This document shows, piece after piece, positions 42,832 through 51,465 of a stretch of DNA of 64,000 bases (positions within the stretch are counted from its first letter, which is position 1; each line of letters starts with the position of its first letter). The notes below the pieces were generated by a model, which saw nothing but the letters and a program-made list of their open reading frames with translations, made no database searches and had not been told where the DNA came from. Source of the DNA: UBA10649 sp965278945 (lineage in GTDB: Bacteria > Actinomycetota > Actinomycetes > S36-B12). Location: assembly GCA_965278945.1 (NCBI GenBank), contig OZ257128.1, forward strand, positions 3,038,001 to 3,102,000, in the 5' to 3' direction. A program made the position numbers and the translations under genes.

Positions 42832-43773
42832 GTGGACGGCAAGCGAGCGCTCGTCACCGGTGGTGCGGGATTCATCGGTTCACATCTGTGCGAGCGCCTG
42901 CTGGCCGACGGGTACGACGTGCTGTGCGTCGACAACTACTACTCCTCAACGCGCCAGAACCTCGACCACCTGCGCGACAACCCGCGCCTGGAGATCATGC
43001 GTCACGACGTGACGTTCCCGCTCTTCGTCGAGGTCGACGAGATCTACCATCTGGCCTGCCCCGCGTCGCCAATCCACTACCAGCGCGATCCGGTGCAGAC
43101 GACCAAGACCGCGGTGCATGGTTCGATCAACATGCTGGGCCTGGCGAAGCGCACCGGCGCGAAGATCCTCCTCGCGTCGACGTCCGAGGTGTACGGTGAT
43201 CCGCTCGTCCACCCGCAGACCGAGGACTATTGGGGCAACGTCAATCCCATCGGGCCGCGCGCCTGCTACGACGAGGGCAAGCGGGCCGCAGAGACGCTCT
43301 TCTTCGACTACTACCGCCAGCACGGACTGAAGATCAAGGTCGTCCGCATCTTCAATACCTACGGGCCGCGCATGCATCCGCACGACGGGCGCGTGGTCTC
43401 GAACTTCGTCGTCAGTGCACTGTCGGGCGAACCGTTGAGCATCTACGGCACCGGCGACCAGACGCGCTCATTTTGCTACGTCGACGATCTCGTCACCGGA
43501 CTCGTCGCAATGATGGGATCGCCCGACGACGTGACCGGCCCGATCAACCTCGGCAACCCCGACGAGTTCACCATCATGGAGCTCGCACAGGAAGTGCAAA
43601 GGCAGGTTGCGAACACGGGAATCACGAGCCATCCATTGCCCGAGAACGACCCCGTGCGCCGGCAACCCGACATCACTCGCGCCCACACCCTGCTGGACTG
43701 GAAGCCGACTGTCCCGCTCGCCGATGGGCTCTCGCGGACGATCGCCTACTTTCGCGAGCACCTAGGCGCGTAA
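42832..43773 (+). CDS. uxs: UDP-glucuronate decarboxylase (UDP-xylose synthase)
   Basis: A 313-aa SDR enzyme converting UDP-glucuronate to UDP-xylose. NAD site LVTGGAGFIGSHLCERLL; the UXS hallmark YHLACPASPIHYQ; catalytic STSEVYGDP and the YDEGKRAAE YxxxK motif; RIFNTYGPRMHPHDGRVVSNFV. GTG 42832 starts the canonical Rossmann strand. It supplies a pentose donor for one of the glycosyltransferases. Its 3' end overlaps the convergent CgeB-like gene by 12 bp. Confidence 0.93.
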   Translation: MDGKRALVTGGAGFIGSHLCERLLADGYDVLCVDNYYSSTRQNLDHLRDNPRLEIMRHDVTFPLFVEVDEIYHLACPASPIHYQRDPVQTTKTAVHGSINMLGLAKRTGAKILLASTSEVYGDPLVHPQTEDYWGNVNPIGPRACYDEGKRAAETLFFDYYRQHGLKIKVVRIFNTYGPRMHPHDGRVVSNFVVSALSGEPLSIYGTGDQTRSFCYVDDLVTGLVAMMGSPDDVTGPINLGNPDEFTIMELAQEVQRQVANTGITSHPLPENDPVRRQPDITRAHTLLDWKPTVPLADGLSRTIAYFREHLGA

Positions 43774-45003
43774 GACCATCGGCTCGGCGGGAGGTACCAG
43801 GTCTGTCAGTGACGGCAGGCCGCGTCTTCGCAGCCCGTTCTCCAGACGCCCCCAGAAGTCCGTCGCCGCGAGGATGTGCGCGCGCGCCGACGCGCGCTCC
43901 TGACGCTGCCTCAGTGCATCGCGGTCTTCCAGCAGCTGGTGCGCCAACCGCGGCAGCGACTCGATCGACTCGAAGTACCCGTACTCGTCGGGGGCGAAGA
44001 AGTGCCGAGTGCTATCGCGGTCGTCGGTCAGGCACAGGCATCCGGCAAGGGATGACTCCTGGACGCGGATCTTGTACTGCTCGTGCGGTCCTCCGCTAGC
44101 CAGCGAGAAGTTGATGGTGAGCTCACTGCGTGCCAGGCCGGCCATGTAGTCCAGGTACGAAGGCTGGCTGGCGCGACTCTCGTCGTAGGTCGAGGTCGCG
44201 TCGGGGCGATGCGGGTTAACCGCAACGTTGAGTCCCGATGCTCGCAGCTGCTCGATGAGATCGACCCGGTAGTCGTACAATGCACCGATGAATGAGATGT
44301 CGAACTCCTTGCGGACGTCGCGCACCCGATCGTCGATGGCCGCGACCGAGGCGGCGGACATCGCCATCGTCATCGGCCCGACCTCGTACTGACCTTCGCG
44401 GACGAATCCCGCTCGGGGCTGAGCGATGTCCCCGATGAGCAGCCTGGGGAATAGCTTGGCCATGCGGAGAGCCCGGGTGCGAAGCCAGGAGTAGGCCGAG
44501 TCGTGCATGATCCCGATGAACGTCCCCGTCCAGCAGTCGTCGAGGACCGAGGCGACAACATCCCAGGACCATCGATCACCCTGGTTGGGATCGGTCTCGA
44601 TCTGCGCGATGACATGCGTGGCCCGGCTCTCGACGAGCGTTCTCAGGAACCGCCGCTGCCACGAGGATTCGGTCTCTGCAGGATCCGCACCGAAGACCGT
44701 GACGTTCTCCGAGCCGAGGAGCTCGACCGCCGACTGGTACACCTCGAAGAAGAGATTGCCCCCGCCGACGTGCCAGTTCGGGGCATCCGGTCCATGTGAG
44801 GCGACGACGACCAGATGGGTGGGACTGCCCAGCGGCGCGGAGAGCCGGGTCAGGAGCGATGCCTCGTTGCGCAGACGCCGCTTCTGACGAAGCGTGTGCT
44901 GCACGCGGCCGACCGTCCAGACGTCGGTGTCCAGACTGCGGGGGTACGCCTTGGCCGCCGCAGCGCCGACGCGAGCGCGCCAAGTCGCCATGTCCGGTGC
45001 CAC
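43762..45003 (-). CDS. CgeB-like GT-B glycosyltransferase
   Basis: A 413-aa protein. The N-terminal half lacks clear motifs; the C-terminal half (DISFIGALYDYRVDLIEQLRASG, YDESRASQPSYLDYMAGLARSEL, KIRVQESSLAGCLCLTDD) is like the glycosyltransferase domain of CgeB/DUF3880 proteins. GTG 45003 directly follows the TAG of the upstream GT2; ATG 44991 is an alternative. It forms a minus-strand pair with that GT2. Confidence 0.72.
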   Translation of the reverse strand: MAPDMATWRARVGAAAAKAYPRSLDTDVWTVGRVQHTLRQKRRLRNEASLLTRLSAPLGSPTHLVVVASHGPDAPNWHVGGGNLFFEVYQSAVELLGSENVTVFGADPAETESSWQRRFLRTLVESRATHVIAQIETDPNQGDRWSWDVVASVLDDCWTGTFIGIMHDSAYSWLRTRALRMAKLFPRLLIGDIAQPRAGFVREGQYEVGPMTMAMSAASVAAIDDRVRDVRKEFDISFIGALYDYRVDLIEQLRASGLNVAVNPHRPDATSTYDESRASQPSYLDYMAGLARSELTINFSLASGGPHEQYKIRVQESSLAGCLCLTDDRDSTRHFFAPDEYGYFESIESLPRLAHQLLEDRDALRQRQERASARAHILAATDFWGRLENGLRRRGLPSLTDLVPPAEPMVLRA

Positions 45004-45951
45004 CTAGATCGTCTTTCTTCGCAGCACGATGGTTCGGAACCAGTGGGCACCGATCTGCGAGCTGTCGTAGATGGTGGCTCGAAGCGACAGTCGGCGCGGA
45101 CTGATGAGCGCGCCCTTCTCGCCACCGAGCATCGAGTCGAGGGCTGCGCGTGATCGCAGGCGCCGCTCGGTCGTGCGTGCGATGCCGTTCTTCGACCGTC
45201 CTATGAGCACGGCCATCGCCGCGCAGTAGCAGGAACTGAGAACGGCACGCGGAGTGCGCACGCTGATCGAGTCGTCGCCGGCGCTGAATCGCGCCAGAAC
45301 GTCGGGCAGATGGACGCCCACGCCGCCGATGAACACGCCCCAGTAGGACATCAGCAGGTCAGGGCCGATGGCCTTCGCGGTGCATGGCTCGGGCAGGAAC
45401 TGGTCGAGGGCTTCGAGCGCATCCTCGGTGCGCATTAGCACTGCGGCTGGCGAGGACGGGAGACCAGCGGGAAAGTGCAGCAGCTCGCTGATGACGTTGT
45501 CGGGCGTGAGTGTCGTCGGGCGTTCGAGATACCGCTCGACGCTGCGCCCATCGGGGTAGTCGATTGCCACGCGACAGGTCACGACGCGGGCGTCGTAGCG
45601 GTCGGCCGCGAACAGCATGTGCTCGATGGCCCTCGGCTCGAGCAGGTCATCGGACCAGAGGATCTTCAGCCACGGTGCCTTCGCAAGGGCGATGCCTCGG
45701 CGCCAGTTCTCCAGCGGACCGACATTCGTCGGCCACCGATGGAACTCCAGGCCTGGGATCCGGTCGCGACGCGCATCGACGACGGCCTCGGTGTCGTCAG
45801 TGCTGGCGTTGTCGACCACGATCACCTGGATCCGAAGGGGATCGATCCCCGGCTCGACGATGGAGTCCAGTGCTCGGGCCACGCTCGCGGCACGCATGTA
45901 CGTGGGGATCACGACGCTGATCAGTGGTCCGTCCTCAGCGTGGTCCATCAC
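45004..45951 (-). CDS. Glycosyltransferase family 2
   Basis: A 315-aa GT-A enzyme: ISVVIPTYMRAASVARALDSI, VIVVDNASTDDTE, NVGPLENWRRGI and ILWSDDLLEP with the metal motif. GTG 45951 lies 6 nt below a TAGTAT box. It is the first gene of a two-gene unit with the CgeB-like gene. Confidence 0.86.
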   Translation of the reverse strand: MMDHAEDGPLISVVIPTYMRAASVARALDSIVEPGIDPLRIQVIVVDNASTDDTEAVVDARRDRIPGLEFHRWPTNVGPLENWRRGIALAKAPWLKILWSDDLLEPRAIEHMLFAADRYDARVVTCRVAIDYPDGRSVERYLERPTTLTPDNVISELLHFPAGLPSSPAAVLMRTEDALEALDQFLPEPCTAKAIGPDLLMSYWGVFIGGVGVHLPDVLARFSAGDDSISVRTPRAVLSSCYCAAMAVLIGRSKNGIARTTERRLRSRAALDSMLGGEKGALISPRRLSLRATIYDSSQIGAHWFRTIVLRRKTI

Positions 45952-45957
45952 CGCCGA

Positions 45958-45963
45958 ATACTA
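45958..45963 (-). promoter_or_regulatory. -10 box TAGTAT, leaderless-type
   Basis: The minus-strand TAGTAT lies 6 nt before GTG 45951. Confidence 0.5.
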
Positions 45964-45979
45964 CCGAAGTACCAACGGC

Positions 45980-46786
45980 CTATCTGGCGCGAAGTCGTTG
46001 GACCAGACCGTGTGCGGGACGCCCGGGCGCCCACAGAGCGCGATAGGCACTCGTTGCCGCGATCGCTCGCCATGTGTAGGCCTGCTCCCGGGCCCGGTCG
46101 ACACCGTTCAGGTCGAAGGCCGACTGGCGCGCGCGATGGAACTCCGCCTGCGCCGTGCGCCAGCGCTGGGTCGACAGTCCGCCGACCGTGAACTCGGCCA
46201 GGACCAGGCCCAAGGGCAATGGCTGCGCTTGCCGGGCGCAACGCAGGATGGACGCGTAGTCGGCGGCGACCGTGTACGAGGTGTCGAAGCCCCCCTGACG
46301 TCGCAGCTCCTCGGCGGATACGACGACTCCCTGATGGGCGGGGAATCGCCCGCGCGCGAACCAGTGGCGGTACTCCTCGAGGTAGTCCCAGTCCGGCTCG
46401 GGCATCGACGATCCGTCCGCGCCAAGGAAGCGCACCCGCCCGTAAGCCCAGGTCGGCGTACTCAAGGCCAGCTGCGGCGCTACCTGCTCCAGTACATCGT
46501 CGGCCGCGAGGATGTCGCCCGCGTTGAGGAAGTAGACGTAGGTGCCGTCGGCGAGACTCAGGCCCTCGTTCATTGCCGCGTAGACCCCGGCTGGAGGTGA
46601 CCAGGAGTACGTCGCGTTCAGCCCGGGGTGCTTGTCGAGGATCGTGGGCACCGCTACGGGATCCGTCGATCCGTCGATGACGACCAGATTCGTGTCGGAT
46701 CGCACCTGCGCCTCGAGCGAGACCAGCGTGCTCTCTAGGCCCGACGCGTCGTCCTTGACCACCGTAATGACGGTCAGCAGGGCCAC
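45980..46786 (-). CDS. Glycosyltransferase family 2
   Basis: A 268-aa GT-A enzyme of the WcaA/PssE-like type: LLTVITVVKDDASGLESTL, LVVIDGSTD, GVYAAMNEGL, YFLNAGDIL and HQGVVVSAEELRRQGGFD. GTG 46786 lies 8 nt below TATAGT. A short basic tail (GLVQRLRAR) ends the protein. Confidence 0.86.
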   Translation of the reverse strand: MALLTVITVVKDDASGLESTLVSLEAQVRSDTNLVVIDGSTDPVAVPTILDKHPGLNATYSWSPPAGVYAAMNEGLSLADGTYVYFLNAGDILAADDVLEQVAPQLALSTPTWAYGRVRFLGADGSSMPEPDWDYLEEYRHWFARGRFPAHQGVVVSAEELRRQGGFDTSYTVAADYASILRCARQAQPLPLGLVLAEFTVGGLSTQRWRTAQAEFHRARQSAFDLNGVDRAREQAYTWRAIAATSAYRALWAPGRPAHGLVQRLRAR

Positions 46787-46794
46787 GATGGGAG

Positions 46795-46802
46795 ACTATA
46801 GG
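46795..46802. promoter_or_regulatory. Shared divergent promoter element around CTATAG
   Basis: The minus-strand TATAGT (46795-46800) fits a leaderless promoter for GTG 46786. The same bases read TATAGG (46797-46802) on the plus strand, about 20 nt above ATG 46823, which has a GGGAAGG Shine-Dalgarno. Confidence 0.4.
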
Positions 46803-46822
46803 TCCCCAGCGGGAAGGCCGGA

Positions 46823-47692
46823 ATGTCGAGCAGATCCCTGTTCGTGGGCATGGTTACCCATGCTCGCTCGAGGTTCAACACCGACGGCGTAGCCGCAGCC
46901 TTGGCTCGTTCGCTGGCGGACGAGACCAGATCTCTCGGCGTGGCCACCGATCTGCTGGTCAGCGATCGCGATGACTACAACCCGGAGACCATGCCCATCG
47001 GGCGCTCGACGCTCGTGAGATCGGCAGTCCACCAAGCCAGCCTCGAGCATCGCTGGCGCAGGTACCTCGCGGCCGGCGGGGCGAGCGCACGGAATCCAGT
47101 CGGCGACGGGCTCGTCCTGGCGGGCATGGCCGGCAAGCGCGTCGTCACGAGCCTGGGCGAGAGCGGCTGCAAGGCCGCGGTGCGCCTGGTCAATATCGAC
47201 CTGTCGCATCTGCGGCTCATGACCGCGGCGCTGGCCGCGCACTCGGACTGGGTACTGGTGCTCGAGGACGATGCGGGAATCGACGACGTCGCGACGACCG
47301 CACGCCAGCTCGCCTGGCTGATCGAGGCACTCGAGCCGACCGACGTGGCGTTCGCCAGCCTCTCGCAGTCGCTCTCCCTGGACGAGCTGGGCGTGTCGGG
47401 GCTGCTGAGCCCGGCGACAGACTTCGATGTTCCGGCGGATCTGGGCCTTGGCCTAATGCGGGCGAGCCGGCCGATCACCAACACGGTGTGCGCCACGTTG
47501 TACCGGGCGAGCTACCTGAGCGTGCTTCGCTCGACGATCCTTGAGCACGGCTTGGTCCCCATCGCCCCGATCGACTGGCGGGTCAACGAGGCGATCATGG
47601 ACCTTCACGCCGCGGGCGCACTGGACTCGCGGTCGTGCGTGTGGGCAAGCCCGGGGATAGTCCTGCAGCGCTCAATGCACGACGCCCCGTAG
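46823..47692 (+). CDS. Putative glycosyltransferase, GT25-like
   Basis: A 289-aa protein of uncertain family. It starts FVGMVTHARSRFNTDGVAAAL and has a central VNIDLSHLRLMTAAL followed by WVLVLEDDAGIDD, an EDD metal-type motif preceded by a shuffle of residues reminiscent of GT25 enzymes. ATG 46823 has a GGGAAGG Shine-Dalgarno. It is a single-gene unit ending before a strong hairpin. The glycosyltransferase call rests on the EDD motif and the context only. Confidence 0.55.
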   Translation: MSSRSLFVGMVTHARSRFNTDGVAAALARSLADETRSLGVATDLLVSDRDDYNPETMPIGRSTLVRSAVHQASLEHRWRRYLAAGGASARNPVGDGLVLAGMAGKRVVTSLGESGCKAAVRLVNIDLSHLRLMTAALAAHSDWVLVLEDDAGIDDVATTARQLAWLIEALEPTDVAFASLSQSLSLDELGVSGLLSPATDFDVPADLGLGLMRASRPITNTVCATLYRASYLSVLRSTILEHGLVPIAPIDWRVNEAIMDLHAAGALDSRSCVWASPGIVLQRSMHDAP

Positions 47693-47711
47693 TCAGTCCG
47701 ACGCTCCGTCA

Positions 47712-47825
47712 GGGACAAATCGCCAACCTCTCCCCACTTCCGCCCCTCATCTGTCCGTTTGTCCCGGATCCCGGGACAAACGGATGAATGGCGGCGTTCT
47801 GGGGCCGAAATTGACGATCTGTCCC
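47712..47825. repeat. Nested inverted repeats between convergent genes
   Basis: An outer pair, GGGACAAATCG (47712-47722) and CGATCTGTCCC (47815-47825), is complementary except for one base. It encloses the perfect 14-bp hairpin at 47754-47784, which repeats the same GGGACAAA core. This is the only clearly structured intergenic region in the window. Confidence 0.6.
47754..47784. terminator. Perfect 14-bp hairpin, probable bidirectional terminator
   Basis: TCCGTTTGTCCCGG (47754-47767), a 3-nt loop ATC, and its exact reverse complement (47771-47784) lie between two convergent genes. There is no T-run, as is common for terminators in high-GC Gram-positive bacteria. A protein-binding palindrome is an alternative. 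Confidence 0.55.
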
Positions 47826-47842
47826 GGTCTGGCGCGGCGCGC

Positions 47843-48361
47843 TCAGGCGCGGGTGTAAGTCCGGTTGATCATCCCGCTCGGCCAGGAGGTCGATCCGGTG
47901 AGCGTCATGGGCGTGCTGCGGGGGATCGGCAGGAACAGCGGACGACCCTCGCCGAGCAGGAGTGGCACGGTGGTCAGCAGCATGTCGTCGATCAAGCCCT
48001 CGGCGAGGAAACTGCTGATGAGCACTCCGCCGTCGACGTAGACCCGGTTCAGGCCGAGCGACTCCCAGTGGGCCACCGCCTCCTGCGGAGATGCCTGCCA
48101 GAAGGTGAAGCCATCGCGGTCTGCCGGCGGGCGGTTGGTAAACACGAAGATCGGGCAGTCGCCGTACGGCAGCTCCTCGAACTCCGCGATGAAGTCGTAG
48201 GTCCCTCGGCCCATCGCTACCGCGTCGACCGTCGACATGAACTCGTTGAAGCCGTAGTCCTCGCCGGGCAGTCCCGCAGACATGAGCCAGTCGAGCTTGT
48301 CGTCCTTCGTGGCGATGTAACCGTCGATGCTCGATGCGATGAAGACAGATAGCCGAGTCAT
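47843..48361 (-). CDS. Dihydrofolate reductase/RibD C-terminal domain protein
   Basis: A 172-aa protein: LSVFIASSIDGYIATKDDKLDWL, AVAMGRGTYDF, IFVFTNRPP and the NADPH-site-like NRVYVDGGVLISSFL are typical of the small RibD-C/DHFR-like reductases. ATG 48359-48361 overlaps the stop of the upstream GT8-like gene (ATGA) and has a GGAGGTGA Shine-Dalgarno. Its substrate is unknown and it is out of place among glycan genes. A frame extension to 48814 is rejected as antisense-type artefact. Confidence 0.86.
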   Translation of the reverse strand: MTRLSVFIASSIDGYIATKDDKLDWLMSAGLPGEDYGFNEFMSTVDAVAMGRGTYDFIAEFEELPYGDCPIFVFTNRPPADRDGFTFWQASPQEAVAHWESLGLNRVYVDGGVLISSFLAEGLIDDMLLTTVPLLLGEGRPLFLPIPRSTPMTLTGSTSWPSGMINRTYTRA

Positions 48362-49308
48362 GTCACCTCCGGAAGTGTTGCGGTCAAAGGACTTCGGGGT
48401 TGCGTTCGATCCAGGACACGCAACGCCAGCCAGTCCTTGGCCTCCTGCCAGGTGCCGCGTGAGGGCTTCTGCGGAGCGGGGACGACTCCAATGGATCGCA
48501 GGTCGCCCAGTGCTGCGGAGAGGTCCCTCAGGTAGGGCTCGTAGATGACTTCGAGGGTTTCGTCGGGCAGTCGGTAGTGGCCCAGGCGAACACGACTGGC
48601 ATCCATCGTGCGCAGCTCGTGGAAGTGGAAGACGATCGCGTCGTGCGGATCGAAACGGGTGGCGTTCCACGGTGCCTGCATCGCCGGCAGGAGCTCGAGC
48701 ACGTGAACGGAGTCCGGGAACCGCGTGGGCCAGTCGTCGAGGTACTTCTGGTCTCCGAACTTGCCATCCTCGAATCGAGCGAAGCACCACTCGATGCAGC
48801 GCTCCTGCCACCACGAGGACACCTCATCGCCGGCACCGCGGACGAAGGGCATGAACTGCACGCAATAGCGACCGCTCGCCAGTTCCTGGTCGTGCTCGAC
48901 GGAGTAGGCGTGGTCGGTGATCATGACTGCGCGCCCTGATGCCTCGAACTCGGCGAAGATTGGGTCAGGCGACGCCACGAACCAGAGGTCGGAGTCCAGG
49001 TACGTGACGCGGTCGACGGTCGGATCCTCGGCAAACACGATGGACGACGTGAACGGCGTGAGCGTCCAGCAGTACTCACCGCGCGAGCGAGTCGACTTGA
49101 TCGAGAGCAGGTCGGCATTCTCGACCGTCGCTAGCGGCAGCACGGTCAGGCGGGGCAGGTCGAGTGCGCGAAGGGCGTCGACCGCAGCATCGTCCATGCC
49201 GATGACCCACAGGTGGAAGTCCCCGGCATGGCGCATCATCGAGCGGTGGAGGGCCAGACCGTGCGGCAGGAAGGAACTGTCGTACAGCGTGACGTAATGC
49301 TCGGTCAT
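48358..49308 (-). CDS. GT8-like glycosyltransferase
   Basis: A 316-aa protein: YVTLYDSSFLPHGLALHRSM, LHLW-type strand FHLWVIGMDD, YLDSDLWFVASPDPIF with the DxD metal motif, and FGDQKYLDDWP with FHFHELR toward the end. This is the arrangement of GT8-like retaining enzymes. It lies 4 bp after the aminotransferase gene and is coupled to the DHFR-like gene downstream. Confidence 0.8.
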   Translation of the reverse strand: MTEHYVTLYDSSFLPHGLALHRSMMRHAGDFHLWVIGMDDAAVDALRALDLPRLTVLPLATVENADLLSIKSTRSRGEYCWTLTPFTSSIVFAEDPTVDRVTYLDSDLWFVASPDPIFAEFEASGRAVMITDHAYSVEHDQELASGRYCVQFMPFVRGAGDEVSSWWQERCIEWCFARFEDGKFGDQKYLDDWPTRFPDSVHVLELLPAMQAPWNATRFDPHDAIVFHFHELRTMDASRVRLGHYRLPDETLEVIYEPYLRDLSAALGDLRSIGVVPAPQKPSRGTWQEAKDWLALRVLDRTQPRSPLTATLPEVT

Positions 49309-49312
49309 GGCG

Positions 49313-50413
49313 TCACGCTCGGAACGAGTTGACGGCGTCGATCACCGCGGAGACCTCGTCGTCAGTGAGCTGGGCGTGACACGGGATCGACAGGCACGAT
49401 TGCGCGTGGGCCTCGGCGGCAGGCAGCCCGAGTGGATCTCGGGCGATGTCCAGGCACGGAGGCTGGTGATGCGCGGGTATCGGGTAGTGGATGAGCGTCT
49501 GGACGCCGCACCCGTCCAAATGCGAGGCCAGGGCCTCCCGGTGCTCCGTGGTGACGACGAACAGGTGGTGGACGTGAGCAGCTGGCTCAACGGGGGGCGC
49601 GAGCAGCGAAACCGCCGCGTTGTCGATCCCGGCGCGATAGCGATCGGCGACCTCGCGCCTGCGCAGGGTGAACCTTTCAAGCCACGGCAGGCGGGCGCGC
49701 AGGATCGCGGCCTGCAGTTCGTCGAGTCGGCTGTTGAGCCCCAGTAGCGGATGCTCGTAGCGCACCGACTGTCCGTAGTTGCGCAGTTGCCTGCTCGCTT
49801 CCGCGAGCTCGTCATCCGACGTGACGACGGCCCCGGCATCGCCCATCGCGCCGAGGTTCTTTGTCGGGTAGAAGCTGTACGGCGAGATGCGGCCGAACGT
49901 TCCTGCTCGCCGTCCATGCTCGGTGGCCAGATGTGACTGCGCGCAGTCCTCTATCAGTTCGATGCCGTTGTCGTCGGCGAGGCCTACCCAGGCCGGCATG
50001 TCGCGGACCTGGCCGTACAGGTGGACGAGCAGCACCGCTCGAGTCCGAGGACTGATGCAGCGCTCGACACTCTCGCGGGACAGCAGCGCCGTCTGCGCGT
50101 CGATATCGGCGAGAACCGGAGTGGCGCCCGCGCGAATGATGCCGAGGATGGAGGCGAATGCAGTCATGGGCGTCGTGATGACTTCATCACCAGGACCGAT
50201 GCCGAGCGCGCGCAGTGAGATCTCGATGGCGTCCAGGCCGTTGGCTACGCCGATTGCGTGCGTCGTTCCGGCCACATCGGCCCATTCGCTCTCGAATGCC
50301 GCGACCTCCGGGCCGAGGATGAAGTGATTCGATGCGGCGACTCGGTTGTATCCCGAACGCATGGCATCGCGCAGCTCGACAGGCTCAGCGCTGAAGCCGT
50401 TCATCGAGATCAT
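49313..50413 (-). CDS. DegT/DnrJ/EryC1/StrS family sugar aminotransferase (FdtB/QdtB-like)
   Basis: A 366-aa PLP enzyme. GLDAIEISLRALGIGPGDEVI, LIEDCAQSH, the PLP lysine in YSFYPTKNLGAMGDAG, LRNYGQSVRYEHP and GLNSRLDELQAAILRARLPWL match the FdtB/QdtB group that aminates C3 of dTDP-3-oxo-6-deoxyhexoses. ATG 50413 or 50404 is the start. It overlaps the upstream SDR gene (ATGA). The donor is assumed to be a 3-amino-sugar nucleotide; no matching 3,4-ketoisomerase is visible. Confidence 0.88.
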   Translation of the reverse strand: MISMNGFSAEPVELRDAMRSGYNRVAASNHFILGPEVAAFESEWADVAGTTHAIGVANGLDAIEISLRALGIGPGDEVITTPMTAFASILGIIRAGATPVLADIDAQTALLSRESVERCISPRTRAVLLVHLYGQVRDMPAWVGLADDNGIELIEDCAQSHLATEHGRRAGTFGRISPYSFYPTKNLGAMGDAGAVVTSDDELAEASRQLRNYGQSVRYEHPLLGLNSRLDELQAAILRARLPWLERFTLRRREVADRYRAGIDNAAVSLLAPPVEPAAHVHHLFVVTTEHREALASHLDGCGVQTLIHYPIPAHHQPPCLDIARDPLGLPAAEAHAQSCLSIPCHAQLTDDEVSAVIDAVNSFRA

Positions 50414-51399
50414 GTTGCGTCCCAGTACATATCGGAGTGCGCACGGTAGTAGTCGAGCGTGCGGGACAACCCTTCGCGCAGGTCGATGGACGGTGTCCAG
50501 CCGAGGTCGGCGGCAATGAGGTCGGCGCTGCCGTAGTAGTCACCGATGTCGATCTGCTTACGGTCCGATGGGAACGGGACGAGCTCGAAGGCACCCTGGC
50601 CCGCAACGTCGATGAGGAGCTCGGCGAGCGCACCGAGGCTGATGACCTCGGCGCTGCCCAGGTTGTAGATGTGGCCGTTTGCCGCCGGATTCGCCGCCGC
50701 CCGCAACAGCGCGTCGACGCAGTCATCGACGTAGGTGAAGTCGCGCTTCTGCAGGCCGTCGCCGAACACCTTGATCGGCTCACCCGTGAGCACCTGCTTG
50801 ATCCAGATGCCCAGGAACGTCTGCCGGGCGTCCTTGACCCGCATGCCGGGGCCGTAGGTGTTGGTGAGTCGAAGGGCGCATGCCTGGATGCCGTACACGG
50901 AGTTGTAGAGCAGGTGGTACGACTCGCCGGCTGCCTTGTTGATGCCGTTGACATCGACCGGCCTGATCGGATGCGACTCGTCGACCGGCAGGTAGTCGGG
51001 TCGTCCGTAGATCTGCCGGGTGCTCGCGAACACGATCTTCGCTCCGGGATTGCCCTCGCGGCAGGCCTCGAGAATGGACAGCTGCGCGGCCGCGTTGATG
51101 TCCAGGTCGGTAAACGGGTCCGTCATCGAGTCCAGATGGCTGGTCTGGCCCGCGAGATTGAAGACGTAGTCGACACCCTGCACGAGGGCCTTGATCGAGT
51201 GTCGGTCGCGCACGTCGGAGAAGTGGATCTCGAGGCGATCGCGGATGTCATCGACGTTGAAGGGGTTCCCGCCGTACGCGGGGATGAGGCTGTCCATGAT
51301 CGCCACGTCGCTGCCCTCGTGGACGAGACGTCTGGCCAGGTTCGACCCGATGAAGCCCAGCCCGCCGGTGATGAGGACTCGGGCACCCGCAAAGCTCAC
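50410..51399 (-). CDS. NAD-dependent epimerase/dehydratase (extended SDR) lacking the usual YxxxK Tyr
   Basis: A 329-aa protein: VLITGGLGFIGSNLARRLV, FNLAGQTSHLDSM, FASTRQIYGRPDYLPVDE, CALRLTNTYGPGMRVKDARQ and FGDGLQKRDFTYVDD. The position of the catalytic Tyr in the YxxxK motif is occupied by Asn (DVNGINKAAGE). Related bacterial proteins with VNGINK are known, so this is probably a subfamily property. The reaction is unknown. GTG 51399 follows a GGGAGG Shine-Dalgarno. It is the first gene of the four-gene minus operon 51399-47843. Confidence 0.82.
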   Translation of the reverse strand: MSFAGARVLITGGLGFIGSNLARRLVHEGSDVAIMDSLIPAYGGNPFNVDDIRDRLEIHFSDVRDRHSIKALVQGVDYVFNLAGQTSHLDSMTDPFTDLDINAAAQLSILEACREGNPGAKIVFASTRQIYGRPDYLPVDESHPIRPVDVNGINKAAGESYHLLYNSVYGIQACALRLTNTYGPGMRVKDARQTFLGIWIKQVLTGEPIKVFGDGLQKRDFTYVDDCVDALLRAAANPAANGHIYNLGSAEVISLGALAELLIDVAGQGAFELVPFPSDRKQIDIGDYYGSADLIAADLGWTPSIDLREGLSRTLDYYRAHSDMYWDAT

Positions 51400-51439
51400 G
51401 CGGCCTCCCGCATCGTCACCGGCTTGCCTGACATCGGTG

Positions 51440-51445
51440 ATCGTA
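51440..51445 (-). promoter_or_regulatory. Candidate -10 box TACGAT for the SDR-aminotransferase operon
   Basis: The minus-strand TACGAT is about 40 nt above GTG 51399, which has a GGGAGG Shine-Dalgarno. It lies back to back with the plus-strand box at 51454. Confidence 0.35.
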
Positions 51446-51453
51446 TCGTCCCC

Positions 51454-51459
51454 TACTCT
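51454..51459 (+). promoter_or_regulatory. -10 box TACTCT, leaderless-type
   Basis: TACTCT lies 6 nt before ATG 51466. Confidence 0.5.
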
Positions 51460-51465
51460 CTAGGC

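Noticed and set aside
50437..51465. 343-residue extension before the HlpA-like glycosyltransferase
   Set aside because: Entirely antisense to the SDR gene; TACTCT and ATG 51466 match the family N-terminus.
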